Positions 1 to 8,231 of a stretch of 18,953 nucleotides of DNA are shown in pieces. The stretch comes from Gammaproteobacteria bacterium (GTDB lineage: Bacteria; Gemmatimonadota; Gemmatimonadetes; Longimicrobiales; Gaopeijiaceae). The stretch spans positions 7,647-26,599 of the forward strand of contig VYDD01000230.1 in assembly GCA_009843625.1 (NCBI GenBank). The letters run 5' to 3'. The first letter of the stretch is position 1. Every line of letters starts with the position of its first letter. A program made the position numbers and the translations under genes. The notes below the pieces were generated by a model. It did no database searches. It worked only from the letters and a program-made list of their open reading frames with translations, and was not told the origin of the DNA.

Positions 1-127
1 CGGCAACCCCCAATCCCGCCCCAAGCAGAACGTCAGTATGGACCCCGGTGATGGCGTATCCGAAGGTCACGACCACGAGAGCGATGGCGGCCGCGATGCG
101 CACCGCAAGCCGAACCGAAGGGCTCAT
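1..127 (-). CDS. N-terminal part of a small membrane protein, truncated by the window edge
   Basis: An open frame starts with ATG at 127 on the minus strand and runs off the left edge, so only about 42 residues are visible. It begins MSPSVRLAVRIAAAIALVVV and continues into a hydrophobic stretch typical of an N-terminal membrane anchor or signal-anchor (about residues 6-26). A GAGG ribosome binding site lies about 10 nt upstream of the ATG. The start is 36 bp downstream of the stop codon of the S9 peptidase gene on the same strand, so the two could be cotranscribed. The family cannot be named from this fragment. The start and strand are reasonably supported by the binding site, spacing and hydrophobic N-terminus. 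Confidence 0.55.
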   Translation of the reverse strand, partial: MSPSVRLAVRIAAAIALVVVTFGYAITGVHTDVLLGAGLGVA

Positions 128-163
128 GTCGACCCGCCTCACTTCATGCGGAAGCCGCCGGCA

Positions 164-2404
164 CTACCGTTGCGGGTCCGACACCACCACCGGCCCGTCC
201 TCCCCCTCCAGCGTCTCCAGCACCTGCCGCCACTCGAACTTCTCGCCGATGCCGCGCACGTAGTAGTCCATCCAGGCCATCTCGCTCACGGCCTTGACGA
301 GGCGGTTGCGCGGGTCCGGGATGCCGTGGCTGCGCCCGGGATACATGAACAGCTCGGTCGGCACGTCCAGCTTCTTGAGCGCCATGTGCAGCTCGACCGA
401 CTGCGGACTCGGCACGCGCGGGTCGCCCTCGACCACGTGGATCATGGTCGGGGTGACCGCGTTCGTGATGTACTTGAGCGGCGACTGGTCGAAATAGGTG
501 TCGAAGTCCTCGTACAGGAAGCCGTCGCCGACGTAGAACTGGCGGTTCCGCTGCACGTCGCTCTGGGCGTACATGCTGATCCAGTTCATCGTCCCCGCGC
601 CCGAGCTGATCGCCTTGAAGCGGTCGGTCTGGGTGAGGATCCAGTTGGACCAGTGGCCGCCCGCGCTCCAGCCCAGCGCGCCCATGCGGTCGCCGTCCAC
701 GATGCCCTCGGCGATGAGATGGTCCACGCCGGTGATGATGTCCTCGTAGCCCATCGTGAAGTAGTCGCCGACGATGTCGGTGCGATGCGCGTTCCCGTAG
801 TTGCGCGAGCCGCGGTAGTTGGGCTTGAGCACGGCGTAGCCCGCGCCGGCGTACACCTGCGCGTTGTAGCCGCCGTTGAAGCGGAGGACATCCGCCGACG
901 CCGGTCCGCCGTGGATCGCAACGATGAGCGGATAGCGCGTCCCCTCCTCGTAGCCCACGGGATAGACCAGCACCCCGCCGACCATCTTTCCGTCCGACGA
1001 GCGCCAGTTGACCTCGACTTCCTCGCCGAGGGCGATCTCGCGGACCTGCGGGTTCACGTCCACGAGCTGCGTCCACGCCGAGCGGTCGGGCACGTCGTCC
1101 ACGCTTGCTGCGGTGAACACGGTGGGAGGTGTTTTCGGGTCGCTGTAGCCGATGAGGATGGTGCCCGTGTCGTCGTCGCGGGACACCGAGAGCGCGGCCC
1201 GCTCCTCGGTCAGCTGCCGAACCTCGCCGCTCCCCACGTCTAGCGCGTGCAGCTGCGTGGTCACCGTCACGCCGGCGTTGAAGTAGATGGTCTCCGAGTT
1301 CTCGGACCAGAACCCGACGCTGGAGCTCTGATCGAAATCCGCGCCCAGCTTCCGGAAGGCGCCCCCGCGATCATCCACTTCGCGGATGTAGACGCGGTTC
1401 TCGGTCATCGAGTAGCGCTCCATGTCGTCCGGCGCCGAGAAGGCGATCCAGCGCCCGTCGGGCGAGAAGCTCATCCCGCCCTCTCCGATCTCGTAGTTGT
1501 CGGTCAGCCGCTCGATCTCGCCTGTCGCGATCTCCTTCAGATAGAGATCTGCATAGAGCCGCTGCGCGGTGATGTTGCGCTCATAGCGCTCGGGCGAGCC
1601 GCCCGTGACGCCGATCCAGCGGCCATCGTCGGAGAGCGTGAAGCTGTTGACGCTGTAGGACGCGTCGTTGGTCTCGCGCCGCTCGGCGGCCGACGCGACG
1701 TCCACGCTCCACAGGCTCGAAAGCGGAGTGACGGCGTTGCGGATGTCGACCGTGAAGCCCTGCTCCTGCCGCTTCACCTCGTCCTCGTCGAAGGAGTCGG
1801 GGCGCGTGAAATAGATGCGGCTCCCGTCGCGGGAGAAGTCCCACTGGTCGACCCCGGCCTCTCCGTCGGTGAGCTGCTCGGGCTCGCCTCCGACCAGGTC
1901 GCCGGCCGGCAGCCTGTACAACTGCTCCCGGTCGCTCTCGCCGGAGCGATACACCAGCCACTGCCCGTCCGGGCTGAACGCGAACCCCGACACCCCTTCC
2001 CCGGCGTCGGTGACCTTGCGGGCCTCGCCGCCGTCGTGGCGCATCATGTACAACTGGTTCTCGTCCCCGTCGCGGTTCGACGAGAAGACGAAGAATGAGC
2101 CGTCCGGGGCCCAGGCCGGGCTGGTCTCGTTCCTGTCGTCGGTGTAGGTCAGCTGCCGGCTCGAAGGGACGCCTTCGCCGAGCGACACCAAGTGGATGTC
2201 GGTTTGGGAATCGGCCGCCTCCCAGTCGGGGGTCGTGACGGTGTAGAGCATCCACGCCCCATCCGGGCTCGGCGTCCACGAGCCGGCGCGCTTCAACTCC
2301 TGAACATCCATGAACGTGAAGGGACGCTGCTGCGCGGCCAGCGGTGAGCCGAATGCCGCTACGGCAGCAACGGAGACGGTGAGGGCGACGGAAAGGAAGC
2401 GCAT
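164..2404 (-). CDS. Secreted S9 family (prolyl oligopeptidase-like) serine peptidase
   Basis: A 746-residue exported serine peptidase expected to cleave short peptides in the periplasm or outside the cell. The start at 2404 is chosen because a GAGGT ribosome binding site precedes it and it yields a clean signal peptide ending LAA|Q at residues 24/25. An open frame extends 15 codons further upstream without such support. Residues about 30-440 hold repeated beta-propeller motifs of TolB/PD40 type (FSPDGQWLVY, FSPDGRWIAFSA and similar). Residues about 465-735 form an alpha/beta-hydrolase domain with HGGP near 498-501, nucleophile Ser580 in GWSAGG, Asp661 in EGDPRVP and His693 in GRSHGI, so the catalytic triad is complete. 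Family assignment is firm. The exact subfamily (S9C acylaminoacyl/dipeptidyl type) and substrate are inferred. Confidence 0.95.
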   Translation of the reverse strand: MRFLSVALTVSVAAVAAFGSPLAAQQRPFTFMDVQELKRAGSWTPSPDGAWMLYTVTTPDWEAADSQTDIHLVSLGEGVPSSRQLTYTDDRNETSPAWAPDGSFFVFSSNRDGDENQLYMMRHDGGEARKVTDAGEGVSGFAFSPDGQWLVYRSGESDREQLYRLPAGDLVGGEPEQLTDGEAGVDQWDFSRDGSRIYFTRPDSFDEDEVKRQEQGFTVDIRNAVTPLSSLWSVDVASAAERRETNDASYSVNSFTLSDDGRWIGVTGGSPERYERNITAQRLYADLYLKEIATGEIERLTDNYEIGEGGMSFSPDGRWIAFSAPDDMERYSMTENRVYIREVDDRGGAFRKLGADFDQSSSVGFWSENSETIYFNAGVTVTTQLHALDVGSGEVRQLTEERAALSVSRDDDTGTILIGYSDPKTPPTVFTAASVDDVPDRSAWTQLVDVNPQVREIALGEEVEVNWRSSDGKMVGGVLVYPVGYEEGTRYPLIVAIHGGPASADVLRFNGGYNAQVYAGAGYAVLKPNYRGSRNYGNAHRTDIVGDYFTMGYEDIITGVDHLIAEGIVDGDRMGALGWSAGGHWSNWILTQTDRFKAISSGAGTMNWISMYAQSDVQRNRQFYVGDGFLYEDFDTYFDQSPLKYITNAVTPTMIHVVEGDPRVPSPQSVELHMALKKLDVPTELFMYPGRSHGIPDPRNRLVKAVSEMAWMDYYVRGIGEKFEWRQVLETLEGEDGPVVVSDPQR

Positions 2405-2484
2405 CTGGACCTCGCGTGGGAGGGGAAACTGGCGTCGGGGCGATATCATCCCGGGCCGGGCCCGTGTGATGCCGGGGCAGTCTC

Positions 2485-2498
2485 ATGCCGGCCGGCAT
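2485..2498. promoter_or_regulatory. 14-bp perfect palindrome in a divergent intergenic region
   Basis: ATGCCGGCCGGCAT is self-complementary over all 14 bases. It sits between the divergent S9 peptidase (start 2404) and lipoprotein (start 2624) genes, a location suited to a dimeric regulator. A TATCAT hexamer on the minus strand at 2526-2531 could be the -10 box of the peptidase gene, which would place the palindrome downstream of the transcription start, but no good -35 accompanies it. In GC-rich DNA such palindromes can arise by chance, so an operator role is only a suggestion. Confidence 0.25.
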
Positions 2499-2612
2499 CG
2501 GGACGACGGATCGCCGTAACCCTTCATGATACCGACAGCGATGGTGGCGGGCGAGGACGGAAGGGCTCTGCTCGCTGCCACGGGGGTATTCCCCATACCT
2601 TACCCGAAGGTC

Positions 2613-2618
2613 AGGAGG
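2613..2618 (+). promoter_or_regulatory. Ribosome binding site AGGAGG that fixes the lipoprotein start
   Basis: A perfect AGGAGG lies 5 nt before ATG 2624. A GTG two codons upstream (2618) overlaps the site itself and cannot use it, so ATG 2624 is the start. Confidence 0.8.
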
Positions 2619-2623
2619 TGTCG

Positions 2624-3103
2624 ATGTCTATCGGGGGTGCAGGGCGAGCATGTTCGGCCGTGGCCGCGATTGTGCTTCTCGCCGGCTGCGGAGCCTCCCT
2701 CGGAGGCCGCCAGCTGAGGGACGACATCGGGCGCGCGACCCTCCGGGACATCCAGCTGCACGTGCCGGAGGTCCTGGCCGACCACGGGTACACGATCAAC
2801 CAGACCAGGCAGACGGTCGGCCGCATCTACTACGAGACGTCCTGGCTCTACCGGGCTCCGTTCGAGGACGAGGTGGAAAGAGGCGTGCAGGAGGTGCGGA
2901 CGCGGTTCATCGTACAGGGACGACGAGGCGGATCGGACTTCTTTGACGTCGAGGTCCGGGTCGAAAACGCCGTTCGCGGCATCCTCCCCAGCGGAGAGTG
3001 GTCACCGCTCCTCACCTCCGACTTCCGCGATCACATGAGAAGCGTGTCCGACGAACTCATGATGAACATCAACGCGGGCGTGCGGGTTCGCGGAGGCTTG
3101 TAA
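2624..3103 (+). CDS. Predicted lipoprotein of unknown function
   Basis: A 159-residue protein with a type II (lipoprotein) signal peptide: a basic N-terminus, a hydrophobic core and the lipobox LLAGC with lipidated Cys22, predicting a membrane-anchored periplasmic protein. The mature part is soluble and mixed alpha/beta, with no further membrane segment, and ends in a strand-like MNINAGVRVRG. I do not recognise a named family. It is transcribed divergently from the S9 peptidase gene and convergently with the susD homologue, its stop lying only 19 bp from the susD stop. Strong Shine-Dalgarno placement and the textbook lipobox make it a real gene. Its role is open; an envelope-assembly or accessory protein is conceivable but not shown. 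Confidence 0.85.
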   Translation: MSIGGAGRACSAVAAIVLLAGCGASLGGRQLRDDIGRATLRDIQLHVPEVLADHGYTINQTRQTVGRIYYETSWLYRAPFEDEVERGVQEVRTRFIVQGRRGGSDFFDVEVRVENAVRGILPSGEWSPLLTSDFRDHMRSVSDELMMNINAGVRVRGGL

Positions 3104-3122
3104 CCGCCGCGAAGGCTTGTAG

Positions 3123-4670
3123 CTACCTCAGGCTCCATCCCGAAGCGGTGCCCGGAGTTCCCTCGCCGCCGAAGGAATACACTTCCAGGCTGAGCGCCTC
3201 CAGCTCTTCGGCGATCACCGGCATGTGCAGCGGGGTTCCCACCCGCAGCGTCCCGAATCCGCGCTGGTCGAAGAAGTCGAGCCCGCCGGACTCGAAGAGG
3301 AGCTCCATGCTCTTCTCGTACCACATCGCGAAGAGCACGCTGCCGCACGCACCGGTGATGGTCCGGGGCACGCACCGGTCGCCCGACACTCCGTCGACCG
3401 TGGCCGGCGGGAGCCCGGCGGCTTCACGGCTCGGGTTGATGTAGGGAAGCGCCGCCTCCGGCTGGCCCATTCTGATGTGGGCCTCCGCCATGAGGAACTC
3501 CATCTCGCGCACCGTCAGCTCGGGAATGAACCCGAAGCCCGTGTCCGACTTGTCCCGCCATTTCCACGTCCGGTACGGCGTGACGAACCAGATGCCGCGC
3601 TGCGCGTCGCCGAAGAGGGTGCCCGGAATCTCGACCAGTGTGCCCGAGGCCTGCGGATCGCCGGGGGCGTGGACCCGCAGGTCGTCCGTTTCCACGTGGA
3701 TGGCGAACCTCTCCCTCGGGCTTGCCGCCTCGTAGGCCTGCCACTGGCCGGACTGGTCCGCGGGACCGACGAAGCGGATGCCCAGGAGGTGGGGCCCGTT
3801 GTATGAGTCGTCCCAGATATCTCCAGGGACGGTGTTGATGCCGTAGTCGGCCGTCACCCCGTCCCGGGCGAGACTCATCACCTCTGCCCAGTTGACGCTG
3901 GCGCGCTCCTCGGGGGTCCGGGCCACGGTCGTCATCAGCCGGGCCTCCCAGGAGTTGATCATGCGCACCAGGTTGTCGCTCGACACGCTGGTGCCCATCC
4001 ACCCCGCCGGGATGGTGAACGAGTTCTGGCTCGCGATCTGCCGGGCCTCCTGCAGGTAGCCCCTCGCGGCCTGGGCAACCTCGCCGTAGGGACGCAGGTC
4101 GGCGTTCTGCACCGCCGCCTCGGTGTCGACGGTCTCGTCGATGATGAAGCCCTGGTCGAAGACGTTCGCGATATAGCCATGGATCAGGCCCTGCATCAGC
4201 TTCGCGAATGCCAGCGTGCGCGGAGTATCCGCGCCACCCGCCCCGATCTCGAGGTTGCTGTCCTCGACGACCTGCACCCCGTCACGAATCGCGGCCAGGG
4301 CCTGGTTCAACTCCATCCAGGGAGCCCGCAATGAGCGTCCCCACTGGTAGCCGATGGCGTTTGTGAGGTTGATCCGGGGCTGCTGGTTGTTATCGGAGGC
4401 AAAGTGGTTCGCGGCCGCGGACGAAAGCACCTCGGCGGCACTGCTGAGGGCCCGCACCATGGCCAGCTCGTCGCCGGCCCCGTGCATCTGGTCCCACCAG
4501 GTCGAGTAGGTGCCCGCGATGAGCGACTCGATGTCTCCGGGTTCGGAGAGCGCGCGATCGCGGTCGGGCTCGTTCGGATTCACCACTTCCAGTTCGCACG
4601 CCGATGCCGTGACCAGGACGAAAGCCGCCCCGGCCATCTGGCTCCACAGTCTTGACGGTAGGAATCTCAC
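3123..4670 (-). CDS. SusD/RagB family outer-membrane lipoprotein
   Basis: A 515-residue surface lipoprotein that would act as the substrate-binding lid of the SusC-type transporter encoded just upstream. Translation starts with GTG at 4670, supported by AGGAG 8 nt upstream. The signal peptide ends in TASAC with the lipid-carrying Cys25, followed by ELEVVNPNEPDRDRAL, a typical SusD start. TPR-like helices characteristic of the SusD/RagB fold are visible, including RELTVREMEFLMAEAHIR-type sequence near residues 395-415 (the stretch reads ELTVREMEFLMAEAHIRMGQ) and a WWDQMHG helix near residue 58. The gene is 36 bp downstream of the susC homologue on the same strand, the canonical susC-susD order. 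No ligand can be read from the sequence; the nearby peptidases make peptides as likely as glycans. Confidence 0.93.
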   Translation of the reverse strand: MRFLPSRLWSQMAGAAFVLVTASACELEVVNPNEPDRDRALSEPGDIESLIAGTYSTWWDQMHGAGDELAMVRALSSAAEVLSSAAANHFASDNNQQPRINLTNAIGYQWGRSLRAPWMELNQALAAIRDGVQVVEDSNLEIGAGGADTPRTLAFAKLMQGLIHGYIANVFDQGFIIDETVDTEAAVQNADLRPYGEVAQAARGYLQEARQIASQNSFTIPAGWMGTSVSSDNLVRMINSWEARLMTTVARTPEERASVNWAEVMSLARDGVTADYGINTVPGDIWDDSYNGPHLLGIRFVGPADQSGQWQAYEAASPRERFAIHVETDDLRVHAPGDPQASGTLVEIPGTLFGDAQRGIWFVTPYRTWKWRDKSDTGFGFIPELTVREMEFLMAEAHIRMGQPEAALPYINPSREAAGLPPATVDGVSGDRCVPRTITGACGSVLFAMWYEKSMELLFESGGLDFFDQRGFGTLRVGTPLHMPVIAEELEALSLEVYSFGGEGTPGTASGWSLR

Positions 4671-4706
4671 TTTTCACGCTCCTGCTGTGCGAGTCCGCGT
4701 GTCGAG

Positions 4707-7700
4707 TCAGAACACGAGTTCGACATCGAGGCCGATCTGCCGGTAGTTCGGGTAGAAGTACTCGTCGATTCGGCCGATGGCGGCGGAACCTCCGAATGTC
4801 GTCTTGCCGACTTCCGGATCGTGACCCTGGTAGCCGGTGAAGGTGACCAGGTTGCGGCCGGCCAGGTTGACCGTCGCGCGATCGAAGCCCACCTGCGACA
4901 TGAAGCCCGGCAGGCTGTTCTGGTCGAAGGTGTAACGCACCGACAACTCCCGCAGCTTCACGAAGTCGCCGTCCTCCACGTACCAGTCGTTCCGGTTGTT
5001 GCGGTCGTAGAGGAACGCGGCCCCGTAGTACGGAAGCGGCTTCTTGAGTTCCTCGGGCTTGCCCCGCTGATCGATGGAGCCGACGGCGCTCCGGGACCCC
5101 CACTGGCGGGTCTGGTTCATGATCTGCGCCCCGAACTCCCCCTCGAAGAGGAGCGAGACCCCCAGGTTCCGGAACTGGAAGTCCTGCAGGAAGGAGACGT
5201 TGAGATCCGGCTGGGACGAGCCCAGCTTGCGGGGCGTGTTGTCGAACCGGTTGTGCTTGATGGGCATGCCCCAGTCGAAGGTCGTGCCGTCGACCTGTCC
5301 CGTGGTGCCCCAGAGCGCCTTGGCAACCCCGTCCCGGTAGTCGTTGCCGGCACCGACGTAGACCAGCAGCCCGTCGTCGTTGACGGCGAACTGGTTGCAA
5401 TCCATTCCGCCGGGAAGGTCGCCGCAGGTCCTCAGCCAGTTGGAGCCGTAGAACGCGCCCAGCTCCTCTCCTTCGCGCACCATCATGCGAGCGCGCAGAT
5501 CGCGGAACTCGAACGGCGGCACGTTGAGTTCGGTGATCTCCTGGCGAGTGCGGTCGAGGTTGAGGCGTGCCGTCCAGACCAGGTCCGGACGCTCCGCGAG
5601 CGCGGCCTCGATCGAGGCTTCCCAGGTGGTGGAAGCGACCGTCCCCGCGTTCCGCCACTGCGACTCGAAGCCCAGGGCCGAGCTGAGCGGCACCAGCAGC
5701 AGCTGGTCTTTCACTTCGAGGTCGACGTAGTTGAGCTGCACGCGGTACCGGTCGGCCACCATCATGTCGATCCCGTATTCCTGCTCGGTGGCAAGCTCGG
5801 GCTTGAGCGCATTGTTCCCCAGCAGTTTGGGGATGATGCGCCCGCGGTCGACCGCGTAGGTCTGGTACTGATAGGAGAAGCCGGGACGCCCGCCCGCCGT
5901 GCCCCTCGAATAGCGGGGTCTGAACTCGGTGAGGAAGGCGAACGGCCACCACTCCTCCTCCGCCATCCGCCACGCGGCTGAGACGCGGTAGTAGTTCTGC
6001 CAGCGCTCGTCCGGGCCGAACAGCGAGCTCCCGTCGCGGCGAGCGAGGAGGTCCAGGATGTAGCGGCTCCGGTATGTGAGGGCGGTGATGGCGAACAGCC
6101 CCTGCGAACGGACCGTCTCCGCGTGCGAGCGCGTGTACAGGCCCGTCGTCAGAAGACCCATCTGCGGCACGCCCACCACGGAGAAGGTGGAGCCGCCGGC
6201 GACGAAGTTGTCGGAAGACGTCTGCTCGGCCAGCCAGCGGAAGCGGGTCCGGGTCGTGAGGTCGCCGAAGCTGTGCTGGAGTGAAGCGGTGACGTTGCCG
6301 TTGATCTCCTCGCGAAGGTCTTCGAGCCTGAACATCGCGCCGTCCCGGGGAGGCCGAGGCCAGCGCTGCTTCCACGGACTGGGCGTGATGTTCACTTCCT
6401 TCAGATTGGTGCGGTCGTAGGACAGGTTGCCCTGGAAGGACAGCCACGAGAACGGGGCGTACTGTGCGTCGAAGGCGCCCATGACGCGCAGGCGGTCACG
6501 GGTCCAGTCCTGGTTCTCCAGCTGATACAGCGGGTTGGTGCTCCTTCGGATGAGGTCGCCGATGAGCTCGAGGTCGCCGTCCGCGTCCCGCGCGAAGAGG
6601 TCGGTGGAGGCGCGGTAGTGGTCGGTCCCTCGGAAGAGCCCGCGGCTGGCTGCGCCGCCGGACGCCGTGGGATCCCGGGGCTCGACGCCCACAAGATCCG
6701 TCAGGTCGCTCAGGCCAGCCCTCTCGTGCTGGAAGATCACGTCCTGCTCACGCAGCGTGACATAGGAACTCAGCGAGAACTGCAGCTGGTCGCCGACCGA
6801 CTGATCGAGGTTGACCCGGACGTTCGTCTGCTCGGAGCCGTCGTGGAACACCAGGGCTCCCTCGTCGCGCTGGTAGGCGGCCGAGGCACGGTACTGGGTG
6901 CTTCCCTCGTTTCCGGAGGCCGACACGTAGGTGCTGTAGGAGTTGCCGGACGACAGCATCTGAGGCCAGATCTGGCCTCCGTACAGGTTCGGGGGGATGA
7001 CCTGGTCCTGGAAGGTCGTCCACTGGTCGCGGCCGCTGCCCCCGGGCCGGCCGAAGTTGTCGTTCAGCGCATACTGGCCGGTGCTGAACTCCCTTTGGCG
7101 GTTCGTCAGATCGAGTTCGTTGCCGTTGCGGTCGAGGATGGCCGTGCCGGCGGAATTCATCCGGTACTCGTGCGACTCGGTCATACCCATGAGGTATTCG
7201 ATGTCGTTGAACAGGTACTGGGTGCGCACCGTGAACTCGTGGGTGCCTTCCGTGAGGGAAGCGCCCCGGCGGGTGGTCACCTCCATCACGCCGGCCTGGG
7301 CGCGCGAGCCGTAGAGCGAGGCCGCCGCGGCTCCCCTGACGACCTCGATGCTCTCGATGTCGTTCGGGTCGATGTCCGCCAGAGACCCGGTGGAAATCAC
7401 GCCGTCGACGATCAGGAGCGGCGCCTGGCTCTGCATGATGCTGGTCGGGCCCCGGAACTGGATTGAGGGCTCGTCGCCGGGTTGGCCGGTGCCCTGGATC
7501 ACCCGGGTTCCCGCCGTGCGTCCCTGCAGCAGGCTGGCCACGTTGAGCGCTGAAGCGATCTGCGCGGTCTCCACCTGCACCTGCTCGACGGTGAACGCCA
7601 GCTCGGTTTCGGGGGTCGCGCCCGCCACCCCGGTCACCACCACGGCGTCCATTGCCAGCACCCGCGACTCCAGCACGAAGTTCGCGACCACGGTGGCCCC

Positions 7701-8012
7701 GGAAGTGACGTCGATCACCTGGGCGTCGGTCTGGCGACCGATGAGCTCCGCCCGGATCTCGTACTGGCCGACGGGCACGTTCGGGAGCGCGTAGGCTCCA
7801 TCGGCGTTCGTCAGCATTCCGAGCTGCAGTTCCGGGATGTGCACCTGAACCGTGGAAATGGGCTCGCCGCTGTTCGCGTCCGTCACCGTTCCCGTGACGG
7901 TCCCCACCTGCGCCGCGAGGCTGCCTGTGACCATGGCCAGGGCGGCCGCCAGAACCACCGCCGATGACCAGACCCTTCTAACGCGTGCTCCATCCATGAT
8001 GAGCCCCCACAT
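4707..8012 (-). CDS. SusC/RagA family TonB-linked outer-membrane transporter
   Basis: A TonB-dependent importer of about 1101 residues that would form the outer-membrane pore for the SusD partner. Domains in order: signal peptide ending LAA|Q at residues 34/35, a carboxypeptidase-regulatory-like beta-sandwich (about 36-115), a TonB-box-like DAVVVTG, a plug with the SusC signature IVDGVISTGSLADIDPNDIE and GAAAASLYGSRAQAGVMEVTT (about 125-235), then a beta-barrel to the C-terminus, ending in an aromatic ELVF as expected for outer-membrane insertion. The start is uncertain. ATG 8012 has GAAGG 5 nt upstream and is preferred; ATG 7997 also gives a good signal peptide; the frame is open upstream to an ATG at 8150 with its own ribosome binding site (see the leader entries). 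Confidence 0.94.
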   Translation of the reverse strand: MWGLIMDGARVRRVWSSAVVLAAALAMVTGSLAAQVGTVTGTVTDANSGEPISTVQVHIPELQLGMLTNADGAYALPNVPVGQYEIRAELIGRQTDAQVIDVTSGATVVANFVLESRVLAMDAVVVTGVAGATPETELAFTVEQVQVETAQIASALNVASLLQGRTAGTRVIQGTGQPGDEPSIQFRGPTSIMQSQAPLLIVDGVISTGSLADIDPNDIESIEVVRGAAAASLYGSRAQAGVMEVTTRRGASLTEGTHEFTVRTQYLFNDIEYLMGMTESHEYRMNSAGTAILDRNGNELDLTNRQREFSTGQYALNDNFGRPGGSGRDQWTTFQDQVIPPNLYGGQIWPQMLSSGNSYSTYVSASGNEGSTQYRASAAYQRDEGALVFHDGSEQTNVRVNLDQSVGDQLQFSLSSYVTLREQDVIFQHERAGLSDLTDLVGVEPRDPTASGGAASRGLFRGTDHYRASTDLFARDADGDLELIGDLIRRSTNPLYQLENQDWTRDRLRVMGAFDAQYAPFSWLSFQGNLSYDRTNLKEVNITPSPWKQRWPRPPRDGAMFRLEDLREEINGNVTASLQHSFGDLTTRTRFRWLAEQTSSDNFVAGGSTFSVVGVPQMGLLTTGLYTRSHAETVRSQGLFAITALTYRSRYILDLLARRDGSSLFGPDERWQNYYRVSAAWRMAEEEWWPFAFLTEFRPRYSRGTAGGRPGFSYQYQTYAVDRGRIIPKLLGNNALKPELATEQEYGIDMMVADRYRVQLNYVDLEVKDQLLLVPLSSALGFESQWRNAGTVASTTWEASIEAALAERPDLVWTARLNLDRTRQEITELNVPPFEFRDLRARMMVREGEELGAFYGSNWLRTCGDLPGGMDCNQFAVNDDGLLVYVGAGNDYRDGVAKALWGTTGQVDGTTFDWGMPIKHNRFDNTPRKLGSSQPDLNVSFLQDFQFRNLGVSLLFEGEFGAQIMNQTRQWGSRSAVGSIDQRGKPEELKKPLPYYGAAFLYDRNNRNDWYVEDGDFVKLRELSVRYTFDQNSLPGFMSQVGFDRATVNLAGRNLVTFTGYQGHDPEVGKTTFGGSAAIGRIDEYFYPNYRQIGLDVELVF

Positions 8013-8070
8013 GCAAGCCTTCAGACAACCCGCGAGGTCCGGACACACCCTGAGGCGTTCGGACAAACGC

Positions 8071-8125
8071 AAAAAAGCCGCGCAGGCCCCTCCGAGTGGG
8101 TGGTCCCACACCGGGCCGACGCGGC
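8071..8125 (-). terminator. Strong intrinsic terminator hairpin upstream of susC, possible attenuator
   Basis: Read on the minus strand, a three-tier hairpin is followed directly by six T. Outer stem GCCGCG/CGCGGC pairs 8120-8125 with 8077-8082; middle stem GGCCC/GGGCC pairs 8113-8117 with 8085-8089; inner stem GTGGG/CCCAC pairs 8105-8109 with 8096-8100 around a 4-nt loop. The T-tract is 8071-8076. It could simply end transcription of the plug-protein gene, which stops at 8232. However, the only good promoter I find for susC lies upstream of it (8178-8207), so it may instead attenuate susC. On the plus strand no T-tract follows, so it is not bidirectional. Confidence 0.8.
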
Positions 8126-8149
8126 ATACGGTACCGCCATGCTCCTGCA

Positions 8150-8160
8150 TCCTTCTTCCT
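8150..8160 (-). promoter_or_regulatory. Upstream translation start in frame with susC (leader start)
   Basis: On the minus strand AGGAAGAAGG directly precedes ATG 8150, so an AGGA core sits 6 nt from the start codon. From this ATG the frame is open without a stop into SusC, adding 46 codons before ATG 8012, and it runs through the whole terminator hairpin. The predicted transcription start lies only about 20 nt upstream. It may be a real start giving a long N-terminal extension, a regulatory leader, or chance. The extension does not look like any domain I know. Confidence 0.4.
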
Positions 8161-8177
8161 GATCCCTACATACCGGC

Positions 8178-8207
8178 AGACTACGGCGCGGCGCGACCCG
8201 CTGTCAA
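8178..8207 (-). promoter_or_regulatory. Predicted housekeeping promoter for the susC/susD operon
   Basis: On the minus strand, a consensus -35 TTGACA (8202-8207) is followed after 18 bp by TAGTCT (8178-8183). This predicts a transcript start near 8171 and a leader of about 160 nt before the preferred SusC start. The same layout, TTGACA-18 bp-TACTCT, occurs before the gene starting at 9849. Confidence 0.6.
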
Positions 8208-8231
8208 GCAAAGACGGCCCATTCCGGACCA

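Noticed and set aside
38..1243. A 401-codon open frame on the plus strand opposite the S9 peptidase
   Set aside because: Composition is His/Arg/Val-rich and matches no family; it is the GC-rich antisense shadow of a gene with an intact catalytic triad.
2582..2600. Small GGTAT/ATACC hairpin before the lipoprotein gene
   Set aside because: The stem is only 5 bp with an alternative GGGG/CCCC pairing and no T-tract, so neither terminator nor riboswitch is supported.
3095..3121. Short direct repeat GGCTTGTA at 3095-3102 and 3114-3121 between convergent genes
   Set aside because: Eight bases with a 19-bp period is too short to distinguish from chance, and no function is suggested.
4390..6447. A 685-codon minus-strand open frame overlapping susC and susD
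   Set aside because: It is Arg/Pro/Gly-rich in the manner of a frame shadow and conflicts with the well-supported SusC and SusD reading frames.
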